Below are positions 1-9,423 of a stretch of DNA of 64,000 nucleotides, one piece after another; position 1 is the stretch's first letter; every line of letters starts with the position of its first letter. The stretch covers positions 256,719 through 320,718 of the forward strand of contig NZ_JACDUL010000002.1 of assembly GCF_013760955.1 (NCBI RefSeq). The letters are read 5' to 3'. The DNA is from Methanococcus maripaludis. GTDB lineage: Archaea; AGJL01; Methanococci; Methanococcales; Methanococcaceae. The notes under the pieces are model-generated. The model was not told the DNA's origin, did not search any database, and saw nothing but the letters and a program-made list of their open reading frames with translations. Position numbers and translations under genes: made by a program.

Positions 1-416
1 TCTTCTTCAGGGGCTTCCAAGAGGTGTTTTATAGCTTCTTTTCTTCTTTCAAACATTTCTTTCTTTTCTTCTTCTGTTAACGTTCCTTCATTGAACTTTT
101 TATTAAATGTTCCAACCTTATCTGCGAGATTGTATTTTAAGTACATTCTAAGCGCTTTGTTGTTGTCCCTTGAATAAAAAGTGTAAACATGCTTTCCGTT
201 ATCTTTAAATTTCAAATTTCCTTTTCCAAATGTACATCCAAGCATCTGCTGTATTCCATCAACACTACAGGAGTTATTTTCAACTATTGCAACGAGCTGT
301 TCGTCTTCAGATCTTTCATAGTGGTCAAGCACGTATTTTGAAACTCTGTATCCTATTGCAACCCCAGGACATTCGTGGCCGTGGAATTCAATTGTTTTTT
401 GGTAGTCTTCGTTCAA
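1..416 (-). CDS. FmdE family protein (formylmethanofuran dehydrogenase subunit E-like), C-terminus cut by window edge
   Basis: About 138 codons are visible and the gene runs off the left edge. The N-terminal part contains FHGHECPGVAIGYR followed by ENNSCSVDGIQ and LGCTFGKGNL. This His/Cys pattern belongs to the FmdE family, which is linked to molybdenum formylmethanofuran dehydrogenase or occurs as a stand-alone protein. The frame has no ATG. A TTG at 416-414 preceded by GGTGA with four intervening bases is the best start. An in-frame stop lies upstream, so the gene cannot start much further out. No other fmd/fwd gene is nearby, so this looks like an orphan copy. The exact function is unknown; metal binding by the conserved Cys and His residues is inferred from the family. 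Confidence 0.8.
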   Translation of the reverse strand, partial: MNEDYQKTIEFHGHECPGVAIGYRVSKYVLDHYERSEDEQLVAIVENNSCSVDGIQQMLGCTFGKGNLKFKDNGKHVYTFYSRDNNKALRMYLKYNLADKVGTFNKKFNEGTLTEEEKKEMFERRKEAIKHLLEAPEE

Positions 417-481
417 GTTTTCACCAGTTATTCTAATACTTGCAGTATGGCCGTATTACTTTTTATAAGTTTTTATTAATT

Positions 482-1201
482 TTAAAGTACATTTACAACA
501 TTTCCAACCAGAATAATTCCCGGAGGGCATGCATTTTCCAATTTTGCCTTTTCAACGATATTTGAGAGGGTTCCTTTAACCATTCTTTGATTTTCCCTTG
601 TTCCATCCATCAAAATTGCAACTGGGGTATTTTCATTTCTTTTTGGGTTTTTCAATAATTCTTTTACGTGTTTTTCAAGAGTCGTAATTCCCATCAAGAT
701 TACAATTGTATCTGCATTTAATTCGCTTAATTTGACTTGCATTTCGTTTTCAGCCTTGTCTACCGCTTCGTGTCCAGTTACAACAGTAAAAGACGTTGCA
801 ACTTTTCTGTGGGTTACCGGAATTCCAAAAATTTCTGGAACTGATATCGAAGAAGTAATTCCAGGTACCATTTCATATTCTATTCCTTCTTCTTTTAAAG
901 CGAGTACTTCTTCCCCGCCTCTCCCAAATACAAAAGAATCTCCACCTTTAAGTCGTACAACATTTTTATTTTCTTTTGCCTTATTGACTAAAATTTCGTT
1001 TATTTCTTCCTGCTTGTAGGAGTGCTTTCCCTTTCTTTTTCCAACATAAATAAGTTCAGACTCTTCTTTAGCATGTTTTAAAAGTTTTTCCCCAATTAAA
1101 TCATCATAAACAATTACATCTGCATTTTTTATCGCTTCAACGCCTTTTAACGTAATCAATCCTTCGTCACCAGGACCTGCACCAACTAAAATAACTTTCA
1201 T
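482..1201 (-). CDS. cobA: Uroporphyrinogen-III C-methyltransferase (SUMT)
   Basis: A 239-residue SAM-dependent enzyme that methylates uroporphyrinogen III at C-2 and C-7 to give precorrin-2, the branch point to cobalamin, F430 and siroheme. It has the N-terminal signature VGAGPGDEGLITLKG (about residues 6-20), the glycine-rich GGDSFVFGRGGEE segment (about 86-98) and VPGITSSISVPEIFGIPVTHR. The length is that of the single-domain CobA family without a CysG fusion. A methanogen needs it for the corrinoid of Mtr and CODH/ACS and for F430. It lies downstream of the FmdE-like gene's neighbourhood but is transcribed separately from the hisD pair on the other strand. Family assignment is secure. Confidence 0.95.
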   Translation of the reverse strand: MKVILVGAGPGDEGLITLKGVEAIKNADVIVYDDLIGEKLLKHAKEESELIYVGKRKGKHSYKQEEINEILVNKAKENKNVVRLKGGDSFVFGRGGEEVLALKEEGIEYEMVPGITSSISVPEIFGIPVTHRKVATSFTVVTGHEAVDKAENEMQVKLSELNADTIVILMGITTLEKHVKELLKNPKRNENTPVAILMDGTRENQRMVKGTLSNIVEKAKLENACPPGIILVGNVVNVL

Positions 1202-1425
1202 GATTTTTCCCTTTTCTTTAAATTTTATATAATACTGAGATTTAAGTTCAATTTTATATATAAAATTTGATATTTAATGCTAAAAACTTCCAAACATTAA
1301 TTTATCGAATAAATTTTAAAATAAATACTTATAAAAGAAATATAAAGGTATATTAAAATATAATATTATGACTATTCTTAAAATTCATGTTTTAAATGAT
1401 TTTAAAGTAAAATAAGAGCGAAAAT

Positions 1426-1857
1426 ATGATAATAAAAGGCATTAGAGATGCAGAAGTCCCTGATGAAATTTTTAAAATGGGCCTTGAATTTCAAATATTA
1501 AATGCAGACCTAATTGCTACAAAAACACATGTTTTGCATAGCATATATCAGGCAAAAACAAAAAATAATATATCGAAAAATATCTGGATGGAAATCCTGC
1601 TTCGTGCATCCGGACAAAAACAAATATCTAATGCAATAAAAGTCCTTGGTGCAAGAAAGGGAAATATCTGTGTTATATGCACTGATGAAAAAACGTTCAA
1701 ACAGATTAAAAACATCGTTAATGGGTTCGTTGACGATAGTGTTCTTGAATTAAATGAAGAAAAAGAAAAAAAGATAAGGGAAGTTTTCGAAATTAACCTT
1801 CACGGAAAACTAATTGAAAGAGTTTGTGAAAAAATTGCTCTTATCGAGGTTCAATAG
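1426..1857 (+). CDS. KEOPS complex subunit Cgi121
   Basis: 143 residues. The central LLRASGQKQISNAIKVLGARKG segment is characteristic of the Cgi121/TPRKB family. KEOPS (Kae1, Bud32, Cgi121, Pcc1) transfers the threonylcarbamoyl group to A37 of ANN-decoding tRNAs; Cgi121 binds the Bud32 kinase and helps recruit the tRNA 3' end. A TATA-like run at about 1328-1337 precedes the gene on this strand. The stop codon abuts the hisD leader, so the two genes are probably cotranscribed although their functions are unrelated. The ATG at 1426 has only a weak ribosome-binding site (GAGCG). Length fits the archaeal orthologues. Confidence 0.85.
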   Translation: MIIKGIRDAEVPDEIFKMGLEFQILNADLIATKTHVLHSIYQAKTKNNISKNIWMEILLRASGQKQISNAIKVLGARKGNICVICTDEKTFKQIKNIVNGFVDDSVLELNEEKEKKIREVFEINLHGKLIERVCEKIALIEVQ

Positions 1858-1869
1858 TTGGTGTGGTTT

Positions 1870-3144
1870 ATGATAGTCAAAAAAATATCCGAATTAAACG
1901 AAAAAGACTTAGATGTCATAATTAACAGGAACAAAACAAATATTTCAGGAATTTTACCAACGGTAAGTGAAATTTTAGAAAACGTTCAAAAAAATGGGGA
2001 TAATGCCTTAAAAGAATACACTAAAAAATTTGATGGTGTTGAAATTGATAATTTTAAGGTAACTTCCGAAGAAATCGATAAAGCGTACGAAAAAATTGAT
2101 TCGAAAGTAGTTGAATCCCTTGAAAAAGCTTATATGAATATCAAAGAATTCCACGAAATTCAGTTTAAAAATTTAACAGAATGGGAAGTTGAAAAAAACG
2201 GAATTAAAGCAGGACAAATCATCAGATGTGTTGAGAAGGCTGGATGCTATGTTCCTGGTGGAAGGGCATTTTATCCGTCTACCGTTTTAATGACGGTAAC
2301 TCCTGCAAAAGTTGCAGGTGTCAAAAAAGTTGTTGTAACGTCTCCACCAAACGGAACCGAAGGAAATCCCGCAACACTTGTTGCATCAGACATTGCTAAG
2401 GCTGATGAAATATATAAAATTGGTGGAGCCCAGGCTATTGGCGCTCTTGCATATGGTACCAAATCTATTCCAAAAGTCGATATTATTGTTGGACCGGGAA
2501 ACATCTTTGTAACTGCTGCTAAAAAATTAGTTTACGGAGAAGTTTCAATTGATTTTCCAGCAGGCCCTTCAGAAGTACTTATTATGTGTGATGAATCATC
2601 AAATGAAGAATATGTTGCGATGGACTTTTTAGCGCAAGCTGAACACGATCCCAATGCATCATGTGTAATAACCGTTACTTCAAAAGAAAAAGCTGAAAAA
2701 ATTAAAGAAAGAATTTTAATGGAAATAAAAACTGCTAAAAGAACGGAAATCATTGAAAAATCAATTTTAAATTCTGCAATTGTTATTGGTTCGCTTGATG
2801 AATGTATTGAACTTTCAAATGCTTATGCTCCAGAACACTTGGAAATAATGACAAAAAATCCAAGAGAAGTACTAAAATCAATTGAAAATGCTGGAAGTAT
2901 TTTTTTAGGAAACTATGCGCCAGTTCCAGTTGGAGATTATGCAAGCGGTACAAACCACGTTCTTCCAACGTCCGCATGTGCAAAAATGTATTCTGGACTC
3001 AGCGTTGAAACATTTATTAAAAAACCAACAGTTCAGGAATTGACAAAAGAAGGTTTAATGGAAATTGGAAATATCGTAACCACTCTTGCAGAAGCAGAGG
3101 GGCTATTTAACCACTCTGAAGCGGTTAAAAGAAGGTTAAATTAA
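1870..3144 (+). CDS. hisD: Histidinol dehydrogenase
   Basis: A 424-residue Zn- and NAD-dependent enzyme that oxidises L-histidinol to histidine in two steps, ending histidine biosynthesis. Diagnostic segments are [41 protein letters not shown] and [11 protein letters not shown], and the C-terminal YSGLSVETF region. The frame extends upstream to a TTG at 1858, but GGTG at 1860-1863 sits six bases before the ATG at 1870, so 1870 is the chosen start. No other his gene is in the window, in keeping with the scattered his genes of Methanococcales. Confidence 0.95.
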   Translation: MIVKKISELNEKDLDVIINRNKTNISGILPTVSEILENVQKNGDNALKEYTKKFDGVEIDNFKVTSEEIDKAYEKIDSKVVESLEKAYMNIKEFHEIQFKNLTEWEVEKNGIKAGQIIRCVEKAGCYVPGGRAFYPSTVLMTVTPAKVAGVKKVVVTSPPNGTEGNPATLVASDIAKADEIYKIGGAQAIGALAYGTKSIPKVDIIVGPGNIFVTAAKKLVYGEVSIDFPAGPSEVLIMCDESSNEEYVAMDFLAQAEHDPNASCVITVTSKEKAEKIKERILMEIKTAKRTEIIEKSILNSAIVIGSLDECIELSNAYAPEHLEIMTKNPREVLKSIENAGSIFLGNYAPVPVGDYASGTNHVLPTSACAKMYSGLSVETFIKKPTVQELTKEGLMEIGNIVTTLAEAEGLFNHSEAVKRRLN

Positions 3145-3176
3145 AAAATATTAAAAATCGATACTGTCGTGAAAAA

Positions 3177-3596
3177 ATGATGCAGCAGTTAAAAATACTT
3201 ATATCAGTTTTTGTCGTTATGATGATTTTAATGGTTGGAATGAAGACTCTGAATGATTCAGAATTATTGGATACCACGGATTCATTTACCGAAACTTATT
3301 TTGACTATGCAGATTCGACTTTGGAACTTTCAGAAAAGGTTGTAAATACTACAGAAAATATTTCTGGAAATAGTTCAAAAGAAGAAGCTATTGAAACTGT
3401 ATCTCAGGCCGTTGAAGACTTTGACGATTCGTTAGATTATATAATGAATATGGAAAAATACCTAAATGACCCAGATTATTCTAAAGAAAGTGAAGAAGAA
3501 GTTCCCGAAACTCCTGAAAAAACAGAACTTAAGACTCCAGAAACAGAACCTTCTGAACCTGAAGATGGAATTGTTATTGAAGTTGACTTAAAATAA
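3177..3596 (+). CDS. Small membrane-anchored acidic protein of unknown function
   Basis: 139 residues; no family recognised. One hydrophobic segment at about residues 5-22 follows a short charged N-terminus and probably anchors the protein, with the remainder outside or facing the cytoplasm. The middle is acidic with NTTENISGNSS, an N-glycosylation-like sequon context that would suit an extracytoplasmic location. The C-terminal 40 residues are rich in Glu, Pro and Thr, a low-complexity linker or tail. A GTGA box precedes the tandem ATG ATG start at 3177. It sits 32 bases after hisD and 28 bases before the ligase gene, so it is likely part of one transcript with them. Confidence 0.6.
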   Translation: MMQQLKILISVFVVMMILMVGMKTLNDSELLDTTDSFTETYFDYADSTLELSEKVVNTTENISGNSSKEEAIETVSQAVEDFDDSLDYIMNMEKYLNDPDYSKESEEEVPETPEKTELKTPETEPSEPEDGIVIEVDLK

Positions 3597-3624
3597 TATC
3601 TTTTTTATTTTTTAAGGTGTAATA

Positions 3625-5346
3625 ATGCTTTTTATTGATTTTTGTAAAATTCTTGATAAAATTGAAAAAACTACGAAAAGGCTTGAAAAAACAGACTATT
3701 TTGTTGAATTAATCGATTTTATCAAAACTAATGGAAAACCTGAAAATTTAAAACAAGTGTCACAAATTACGATTGGAAGAGTTTTTGCAGAATTTGAAAA
3801 TAAAGAAATCGGTATCGGACCAAATTTATTGCTTGAAGCAGTGAAAACTACAGGAATTTCTGAAAAAGATTTGAAATCAAAAATAAAAGAAACTGGGGAC
3901 ATTGGAATTGCTGTTGAAAATTTAAGTTCGAATATAAAACAGGTGTCATTATTCAGCCAGGCACTTACTCTTGAAGAAGTCTACTCCACATTAAAAAAAC
4001 TCTCTGAAATTGAGGGAAATTCTTCCCAAAAGAAGAAAACAAGAATAATTTCAAATTTACTTATTTTAGCAACTCCCGTTGAATCAAGGTATATTTCAAG
4101 GCTCATTTTGGAAGATATGAGGATTGGAATGAATATTCCAACAATTTTGGCCTCATTTTCAAATTATTTTAATATAAATAAAGAAACTGTTGAAAAGATA
4201 TACGCAGTAACAAACGATATCGGACTTTTGGGCGAAAAATTGATTTCTGGTTCAAACATTGAAAATGATTCGGAATTACAGCTAAAAGTATTCAGGCCAA
4301 TAAAACCGATGCTTGCACAGTTAACCCCGTCAATTGAAGCTGCAATAATTGAAACTAAAATGCCCCAGTTTGAAACTAAATACGATGGTGCAAGAGTTCA
4401 AGTGCATAAATCAGACGGGAATGTAAAAATATACAGCAGAAGGCTTGAAAATATTACAAATTCAGTTCCGGAACTTGTTGAAGAAATTAAAAAAATAGAT
4501 ATTGATAACATCATTTTAGAAGGAGAATGTGTTGCAATGGATTTATCTTCTGGAAAACCAAGACCGTTTCAGGACATTTTAAGAAGGTTCAGGCGAAAAT
4601 ACGATATAGATAAAATGGCAGAAAAAATAGCTTTAAGAATATATTTTTTCGATGTTTTATACTATGAAAAAGGTTTAATCGACACTCCGCTAAAAGATAG
4701 AAGAGAAATCTTAGAAAAATTATTTGGAACCAATAACTGGGATACGGAACTTTCAAAAATTGAAAAAGAGATTTTTTCAAACAAAATGCTGTTTTCGTCA
4801 TTTAAATTAAACAGTGATGATCCAATCCTTGCAAAAGAATTTTTTAACTGGAGTTTAAGTATCGGGCATGAAGGAATCATGATTAAAAATCCAGATGCTC
4901 CATACACACCGGGAAGCCGTGTTAAAACAATGTATAAAGTTAAACCAACACTAGAAAATCTTGATGTGGTTGTAACTCGTGCAAAAATTGGAATGGGAAA
5001 AAGAAAAGACTGGTACGGTTCATACGAAATTTCTGTGAAAGATTATGAAGATAATCTGCACGTTATTGGAAACGTTGGAACTGGACTTACTGAAGACGAC
5101 CTTGAAAAACTCACAAAAATAGTTAATGAGATAAAAATTGAAGATTTGGGCGAAGAAGTAATTTTAGAACCTAAAATAGTACTTGAAGTAACGTATGAGG
5201 AAATTCAAACTTCTGAAAAATATGAAATGGGTTATGCCCTACGTTTTCCAAGGGTTGTTCAGATAAGAGAAGACAAATCTATAAATGACATTAATACATT
5301 AGATGATGTGAAGAAAATATACGAAATAGAACGAAACAGAAAATAA
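3625..5346 (+). CDS. lig: ATP-dependent DNA ligase
   Basis: A 573-residue archaeal/eukaryal-type ligase that seals nicks during Okazaki fragment maturation and repair. The adenylation motif KYDGAR puts the nucleophilic lysine at about residue 252. It is preceded by an N-terminal helical DNA-binding domain (about 1-220) and followed by the nucleotidyltransferase core (EGECVAMD, FFDVLY, GHEGIMIKNP, KVKP) and a C-terminal OB-fold ending in ALRFPRVVQIREDKS, the usual motif VI region. AGGTGTAATA precedes the ATG. Length and motif order are complete, so the gene appears intact. Confidence 0.95.
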   Translation: MLFIDFCKILDKIEKTTKRLEKTDYFVELIDFIKTNGKPENLKQVSQITIGRVFAEFENKEIGIGPNLLLEAVKTTGISEKDLKSKIKETGDIGIAVENLSSNIKQVSLFSQALTLEEVYSTLKKLSEIEGNSSQKKKTRIISNLLILATPVESRYISRLILEDMRIGMNIPTILASFSNYFNINKETVEKIYAVTNDIGLLGEKLISGSNIENDSELQLKVFRPIKPMLAQLTPSIEAAIIETKMPQFETKYDGARVQVHKSDGNVKIYSRRLENITNSVPELVEEIKKIDIDNIILEGECVAMDLSSGKPRPFQDILRRFRRKYDIDKMAEKIALRIYFFDVLYYEKGLIDTPLKDRREILEKLFGTNNWDTELSKIEKEIFSNKMLFSSFKLNSDDPILAKEFFNWSLSIGHEGIMIKNPDAPYTPGSRVKTMYKVKPTLENLDVVVTRAKIGMGKRKDWYGSYEISVKDYEDNLHVIGNVGTGLTEDDLEKLTKIVNEIKIEDLGEEVILEPKIVLEVTYEEIQTSEKYEMGYALRFPRVVQIREDKSINDINTLDDVKKIYEIERNRK

Positions 5347-5368
5347 TTTTATTATAAAAGGTGATTAT

Positions 5369-6718
5369 ATGGCAATTCACCCTATCGACTTCAGATACGG
5401 AACTCCTGAAATGAAAAAAGTATGGGAAGAAGAAACAAAACTTCAAAAAATGTTGGAAGTTGAAGCAGCGCTCGCTATGGCTGAAGCAGAACTTGGAATG
5501 ATTCCAAAAGAAGCTGCAGAAGAAATAAACAGGAAAAAATCAACCGAATTTGTAAAACTTGAAAGAGTGAAAGAAATTGAAATGGCGACAAGACACGATG
5601 TTGTTTCAGTTGTAAAAGCTTTTGCAGAACAGTGTGAAGGAGATGCTGGAGAATACATCCACTTTGGTTCTACTTCAAACGATATTATTGATACTGCACA
5701 GTCCCTCCAATTTAAAGATGCTTTTGAAGTTTTAGAAGAAAAATTAAAAACATTAAGAGGAGAACTCTTAAAAAAAGCAGAAGAACATAAAAACACGGTT
5801 TGTATTGGAAGAACACACGGACAGCACGCAGTTCCAACCACATACGGAATGAAATTTGCATTATGGGCTACAGAAATTCAAAGGCATGTTGAAAGACTTG
5901 AAAGCTCTAAAAAAAGGCTCTGTGTTTCAATGATCACAGGTGCAGTTGGTACAATGGCTGCAATCGGTGAAAATGGAATTTTAGTCCACAATAGGGTTGG
6001 GGAAATCTTAGAACTTGATCCTGTTTTAATTTCAAATCAGGTTGTTCAAAGAGACAGACACGGAGAATTCATGGCCACTTTAGCATTGATTGCACAAACT
6101 TTGAATAAAATTGGAGTTACTGTAAGAAGTATGCAGAGAAGCGAAATTAAAGAATTAGAAGAAGAATTTGATGCTTCAAAACAGACCGGATCATCCACAA
6201 TGCCACACAAAAGAAATCCAATTACATTTGAACAGATTTGTGGACTTTCAAGAATTGTAAAAGCAAATGCGCTTGCAGAATTTGATAACATTCCCCTTTG
6301 GGAAGAAAGGGATTTAACAAACTCATCTTCTGAAAGATGTCTGTTCCCAGAGTCATGCGTAATTTTAGACCATATCTTAAACCTTTCAATAAAAGGAATG
6401 AGAAAATTAAGCGTAAATCTTGAAAACGTTAATAAAAACCTCGAAATGACAAAAGGATTAATCATGGCAGAAAGAGTTATGATGTTTTTGGCAAACAGTG
6501 GAATGGGCAGACAGACAGGTCACGAAACCGTTAGAAGATGCGCAATGAAAGCTCATGATGAAGGTAGACACTTAAAAGAAGTACTTTTAGAAGAACCTGA
6601 AGTCATGAAATACGTTTCACTTGAAGAAATTGAAAAAATGTTTGATTATAAAACATACATTGGTTTAGCTCCAGAAATTGTAGAAAACGTACTCAACGAA
6701 GCTAAAAACTGGGAATAA
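5369..6718 (+). CDS. purB: Adenylosuccinate lyase
   Basis: A 449-residue member of the fumarase/aspartase superfamily. It cleaves adenylosuccinate to AMP and SAICAR to AICAR, both releasing fumarate. The superfamily signature GSSTMPHKRNP is at about residues 273-283, with GRTHGQHAVPTTYG and the HFGSTSNDI substrate loop upstream. GGTGATTAT precedes the ATG. The gap of 22 bases from the ligase suggests cotranscription. Confidence 0.96.
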   Translation: MAIHPIDFRYGTPEMKKVWEEETKLQKMLEVEAALAMAEAELGMIPKEAAEEINRKKSTEFVKLERVKEIEMATRHDVVSVVKAFAEQCEGDAGEYIHFGSTSNDIIDTAQSLQFKDAFEVLEEKLKTLRGELLKKAEEHKNTVCIGRTHGQHAVPTTYGMKFALWATEIQRHVERLESSKKRLCVSMITGAVGTMAAIGENGILVHNRVGEILELDPVLISNQVVQRDRHGEFMATLALIAQTLNKIGVTVRSMQRSEIKELEEEFDASKQTGSSTMPHKRNPITFEQICGLSRIVKANALAEFDNIPLWEERDLTNSSSERCLFPESCVILDHILNLSIKGMRKLSVNLENVNKNLEMTKGLIMAERVMMFLANSGMGRQTGHETVRRCAMKAHDEGRHLKEVLLEEPEVMKYVSLEEIEKMFDYKTYIGLAPEIVENVLNEAKNWE

Positions 6719-6792
6719 TTTAAAAAACTCTATTTTAAAATTTTTAATTTTGATATTCTTTACTATTTTAAAAAAATAAAAATTAAAAAAAT

Positions 6793-7206
6793 TTATTCAA
6801 ATTTATAATATACTTTAGGTCCAGTTTCTGAAGAATAAACTGAAATCAATTCATCATTTAAATAATAATTTACCGTAATTATCGAGTTTTCTGCAATGAC
6901 TCCTGAATTTCTAATTGAATCGATAATGCATTTTCCGTAACAGTCCGTATTCCAGTTCGTATTCAAAGTTACCGAACCAATAAAATCTTTATTTACCATA
7001 ACTGTTATTTCAGACCAGCTATTTTCAGAATTATTTATTTCCAGTATTTTTCCACCGGAATTTTTTATTATGGAAGTAAATGCGTTCGAAATCTCATCCC
7101 TCTGATCTTTATCATCGGAACTGTAATTTGAATTAATACATGCACAGAGTGACATTAATATTAACATAATAAACAAAATTCCGGAAAATAATCTAATCTT
7201 TTGCAT
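6793..7206 (-). CDS. Putative lipoprotein of unknown function
   Basis: 137 residues. The N-terminus is a short basic start (MQKIRLFSG), a hydrophobic stretch and then LMSLCACINS, which reads as a lipobox with Cys at about residue 23. The mature part starts with a polar Ser/Asp-rich linker and then has alternating strand-like segments (ITVMVNKDFIGSVTLNTNW, SIITVNYYLNDELISVYSS). No family is recognised. GGGG lies upstream of the start. The gene converges on purB and is followed upstream by a long gene-poor stretch, so it appears to be a single-gene unit. Confidence 0.55.
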   Translation of the reverse strand: MQKIRLFSGILFIMLILMSLCACINSNYSSDDKDQRDEISNAFTSIIKNSGGKILEINNSENSWSEITVMVNKDFIGSVTLNTNWNTDCYGKCIIDSIRNSGVIAENSIITVNYYLNDELISVYSSETGPKVYYKFE

Positions 7207-7697
7207 AAAATTACCCCATATCTTAATACATACTTGTCTTAAGAAGTATATAGTATTTTCGATTAATCGGGATTAAATCGATTTTAAGAATAAATCAATT
7301 AAAATTCCAATTACATACATTATTCGAGTTATCCCGATATGAACAAATTTTGTCTTATTCTGTCTCTGAATTTTACGTCTATATAAGCAGACATTATGAA
7401 ACCAGAACATATACAAAAAAAACGCTTATAGAAAAAATTAAGGAAATGTACTAAAAATATAAAAATTGCAATAGTTCGTATCCGGTATTCTATAGGTTAT
7501 ACGGGCATGTTTATTTTCATTCTTTATTCCGTTTTTCAGGAACTGAATCGTGGTTCCATATGAACAGAAATATCTGCACCAATTCTTGATGTATATGTCT
7601 AGAAAATAGTACTTAAAACGAGTAGCATTGTTATTATGTATCGGAATGAGTATATAATTAGTAAAATATAATTGATTTAAAACGAAATCGTGAAAAA
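7207..7697. other. 491-bp intergenic stretch with hairpins and an orphan TATA box
   Basis: No open frame here looks coding. The stretch holds a clear TATATAA at 7380-7386 reading rightward, far from the DUF166 start at 7698. It also holds an inverted repeat ATCGGGAT (7266-7273) / ATCCCGAT (7331-7338), a stem of CCGGTAT (7483-7489) with ATACGGG (7500-7506) carrying one G-G mismatch, and GGAAC (7540-7544) with GTTCC (7554-7558). A second TATA-like run near 7651-7659 fits the promoter of the DUF166 gene. The hairpins downstream of the first TATA box could be a small RNA, but no family is recognised. Confidence 0.4.
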
Positions 7698-8345
7698 ATG
7701 AAAGTTTTTATAGTTTCTGATGGGCCTTTTGGGGAACGGGCATATGATACAATTAAAAAAGAATTTGAATGCGAATACATTATTTTAGATATTCCAAAAC
7801 CAGAATCTATTGATGATTTTACAGAATTTCCAAAAGAACAGCTTGAAAAAATAAAATCTGCGGATATTTTGATTACTTACACGCTAAATCCTGACATTAC
7901 ACTAGATCTTGTCGAACAGGTTCATGATAATGTTGGATATATCATAGTTGGGGCTTGGAAAGGAAAAGGATTAAAAAACCAGCTTGAATCTTTTAAAAAC
8001 GTGATATGTCCCGATATAATGTGTGAACTTGAAGAAAACGGAAATAAAGTTTTTGATGAATTTGTATTGAAATTTGGAAAACCTGAAGTTGAAATTAAAG
8101 TTGAAAATGATGTTGCAACAGAAATAAAAGTTATAAGAGGCTCCCCTTGTGGAGGGACTGCCTTTATTGCAGAAGATTTGATTGGAAAAAATATTTCAGA
8201 TATTTCAACAAATGCAGGTCTTAGAATACAGCACTACCCTTGCAGAGCTGGAAGAATCAGACTTTTTTCAGACGAAAAAAGTGGGCGATACAAAGCTGCT
8301 ACATTCCATCATGATGCATTTGAAAAAGCATTGAAAAAAAGGTGA
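7698..8345 (+). CDS. DUF166 family protein
   Basis: 215 residues. It matches the DUF166 family of methanogens and some anaerobic bacteria, sometimes mislabelled as thymidylate synthase. Visible features are the N-terminal VFIVSDGPFGERAYDTIK, a central ICPDIMCELEE, and two conserved Cys-containing segments, GSPCGGTAFIAEDL and QHYPCRAGRIRLFSD. These Cys residues suggest metal or cofactor binding; no activity is established that I know of. It is followed four bases later by a CooC-type ATPase with AGGTGAATAA between them, so the two are translationally linked. With the CODH operon on the opposite strand, a role in metallocentre handling is a reasonable inference only. Confidence 0.75.
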   Translation: MKVFIVSDGPFGERAYDTIKKEFECEYIILDIPKPESIDDFTEFPKEQLEKIKSADILITYTLNPDITLDLVEQVHDNVGYIIVGAWKGKGLKNQLESFKNVICPDIMCELEENGNKVFDEFVLKFGKPEVEIKVENDVATEIKVIRGSPCGGTAFIAEDLIGKNISDISTNAGLRIQHYPCRAGRIRLFSDEKSGRYKAATFHHDAFEKALKKR

Positions 8346-8349
8346 ATAA

Positions 8350-9132
8350 ATGAAGATTGCAATTACTGGAAAAGGTGGAGTTGGAAAAACAACATTTTCT
8401 GGAACTTTAGCCTGTATCTTATCAGAAAAATACAAGGTTTACGCAATAGATGCAGATCCGGACATGAATTTAGCATCAAGTCTCGGCATAACTGAAAAAA
8501 TAATTCCGATTTCAAAAATGAAAGAATTAATAAAAGAAAGAACGGGTGCTGAACAGGATTCATCTTTTGGGGAAGTTTTTAAAATAAATCCTAAAACAGG
8601 TGATCTTCCAGAAAAATTATCTGTAAATTACGACGAAAATGGAAATTTAAAAATAATGGTCATGGGAACTGTTGAAAAAGGGGGAACCGGCTGTGTTTGC
8701 CCTGCATCCGTTCTTTTAAAAGCACTTATCAGAAATTTAATCCTAAAAAAAGATGAAGTCGTAATTTTGGATATGGAAGCTGGAATTGAACATTTAGGTA
8801 GGAAAACCGCAGAAGCTGTTGATGTAATGATTGTTGTTTCAGAAGCAAGTTCAAAATCCATGGAAACTGTTGAAAGGATTAAAAAACTTGCAGAAGAAAT
8901 TGGAATTAAAAAAATCGTATGTGTGTTAAATAAAATTTCAAATGAAAATGAAAAAAGCTTTGCAGAAGAAAATTTAAACAGAATTGGCCTTGAAATACTC
9001 GGATGCATTCCTTATGATTCAGAAGTATCTGTTGCAGATATGAAAAGAGAACCTCTCGTTAATTATGAAAATTCAAAAGCGCAGAACGAAATTAGAAAAA
9101 TTTCAGAAAAAATAATGAATCTTAAAAATTAA
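8350..9132 (+). CDS. CooC-like nickel-insertion ATPase (outside the cdh operon)
   Basis: A 260-residue MinD/CooC-type P-loop ATPase. It has the deviant Walker A GKGGVGKTTFSG at the N-terminus, AIDADPDMNLASSLG, a Cys pair in the GGTGCVCPASVLL segment, DMEAGIEHLGR and VLNKISNENE. CooC/AcsF proteins use ATP-driven dimer rearrangement to support Ni insertion into CODH; the paired Cys residues are the metal site of that family. It forms a two-gene unit with the DUF166 gene and converges on cooT. A second paralogue lies inside the cdh operon at 12449-13201, so the two may serve different clients or steps. Confidence 0.85.
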   Translation: MKIAITGKGGVGKTTFSGTLACILSEKYKVYAIDADPDMNLASSLGITEKIIPISKMKELIKERTGAEQDSSFGEVFKINPKTGDLPEKLSVNYDENGNLKIMVMGTVEKGGTGCVCPASVLLKALIRNLILKKDEVVILDMEAGIEHLGRKTAEAVDVMIVVSEASSKSMETVERIKKLAEEIGIKKIVCVLNKISNENEKSFAEENLNRIGLEILGCIPYDSEVSVADMKREPLVNYENSKAQNEIRKISEKIMNLKN

Positions 9133-9144
9133 AAAAGTAAATAA

Positions 9145-9324
9145 TTATAATTCAGTAACAACTATTTTATGTCCTTCTAAATCCAAAACATTGAATTTAG
9201 CCTTGATCTCTTTTTTATTATTTAATATATCGTAAAGTTCTAAAGTATCGCCATTTACGACTATTTTCATAACATCAGCCATTATTACAGTACCGTCGTC
9301 TAGATAAACTGCTGATTCACACAT
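9145..9324 (-). CDS. cooT: CooT-type small nickel-binding protein
   Basis: 59 residues starting MCESAVYLDDG and ending EGHKIVVTEL. The Met-Cys start with a short beta-rich body matches the CooT family, in which the N-terminal Cys2 helps bind Ni in a dimer and which supports CODH maturation. The start at 9324 is supported by a strong GGAGGCGAT four bases upstream. A TATA box (TTTATAAAAG on the minus strand, 9374-9383) gives it its own promoter 50-60 bases upstream, although it also lies directly downstream of the cdh operon. The convergent CooC gene on the other strand strengthens the maturation assignment. Confidence 0.8.
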   Translation of the reverse strand: MCESAVYLDDGTVIMADVMKIVVNGDTLELYDILNNKKEIKAKFNVLDLEGHKIVVTEL

Positions 9325-9373
9325 AACTATCGCCTCCGTTACTAATTACCATATTTATCTATTGATTGGAATA

Positions 9374-9383
9374 CTTTTATAAA
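9374..9383 (-). promoter_or_regulatory. TATA box of cooT
   Basis: Minus-strand TTTATAAAAG lies about 50-60 bases upstream of the cooT ATG and leaves room for a leader holding the GGAGGCGAT site. It lies between the last gene of the cdh operon and cooT, so cooT can be expressed independently of CODH. Confidence 0.5.
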
Positions 9384-9423
9384 TTGTTAATTTCTTTTAA
9401 ATTTAATAAATTAAAAGATGTAG

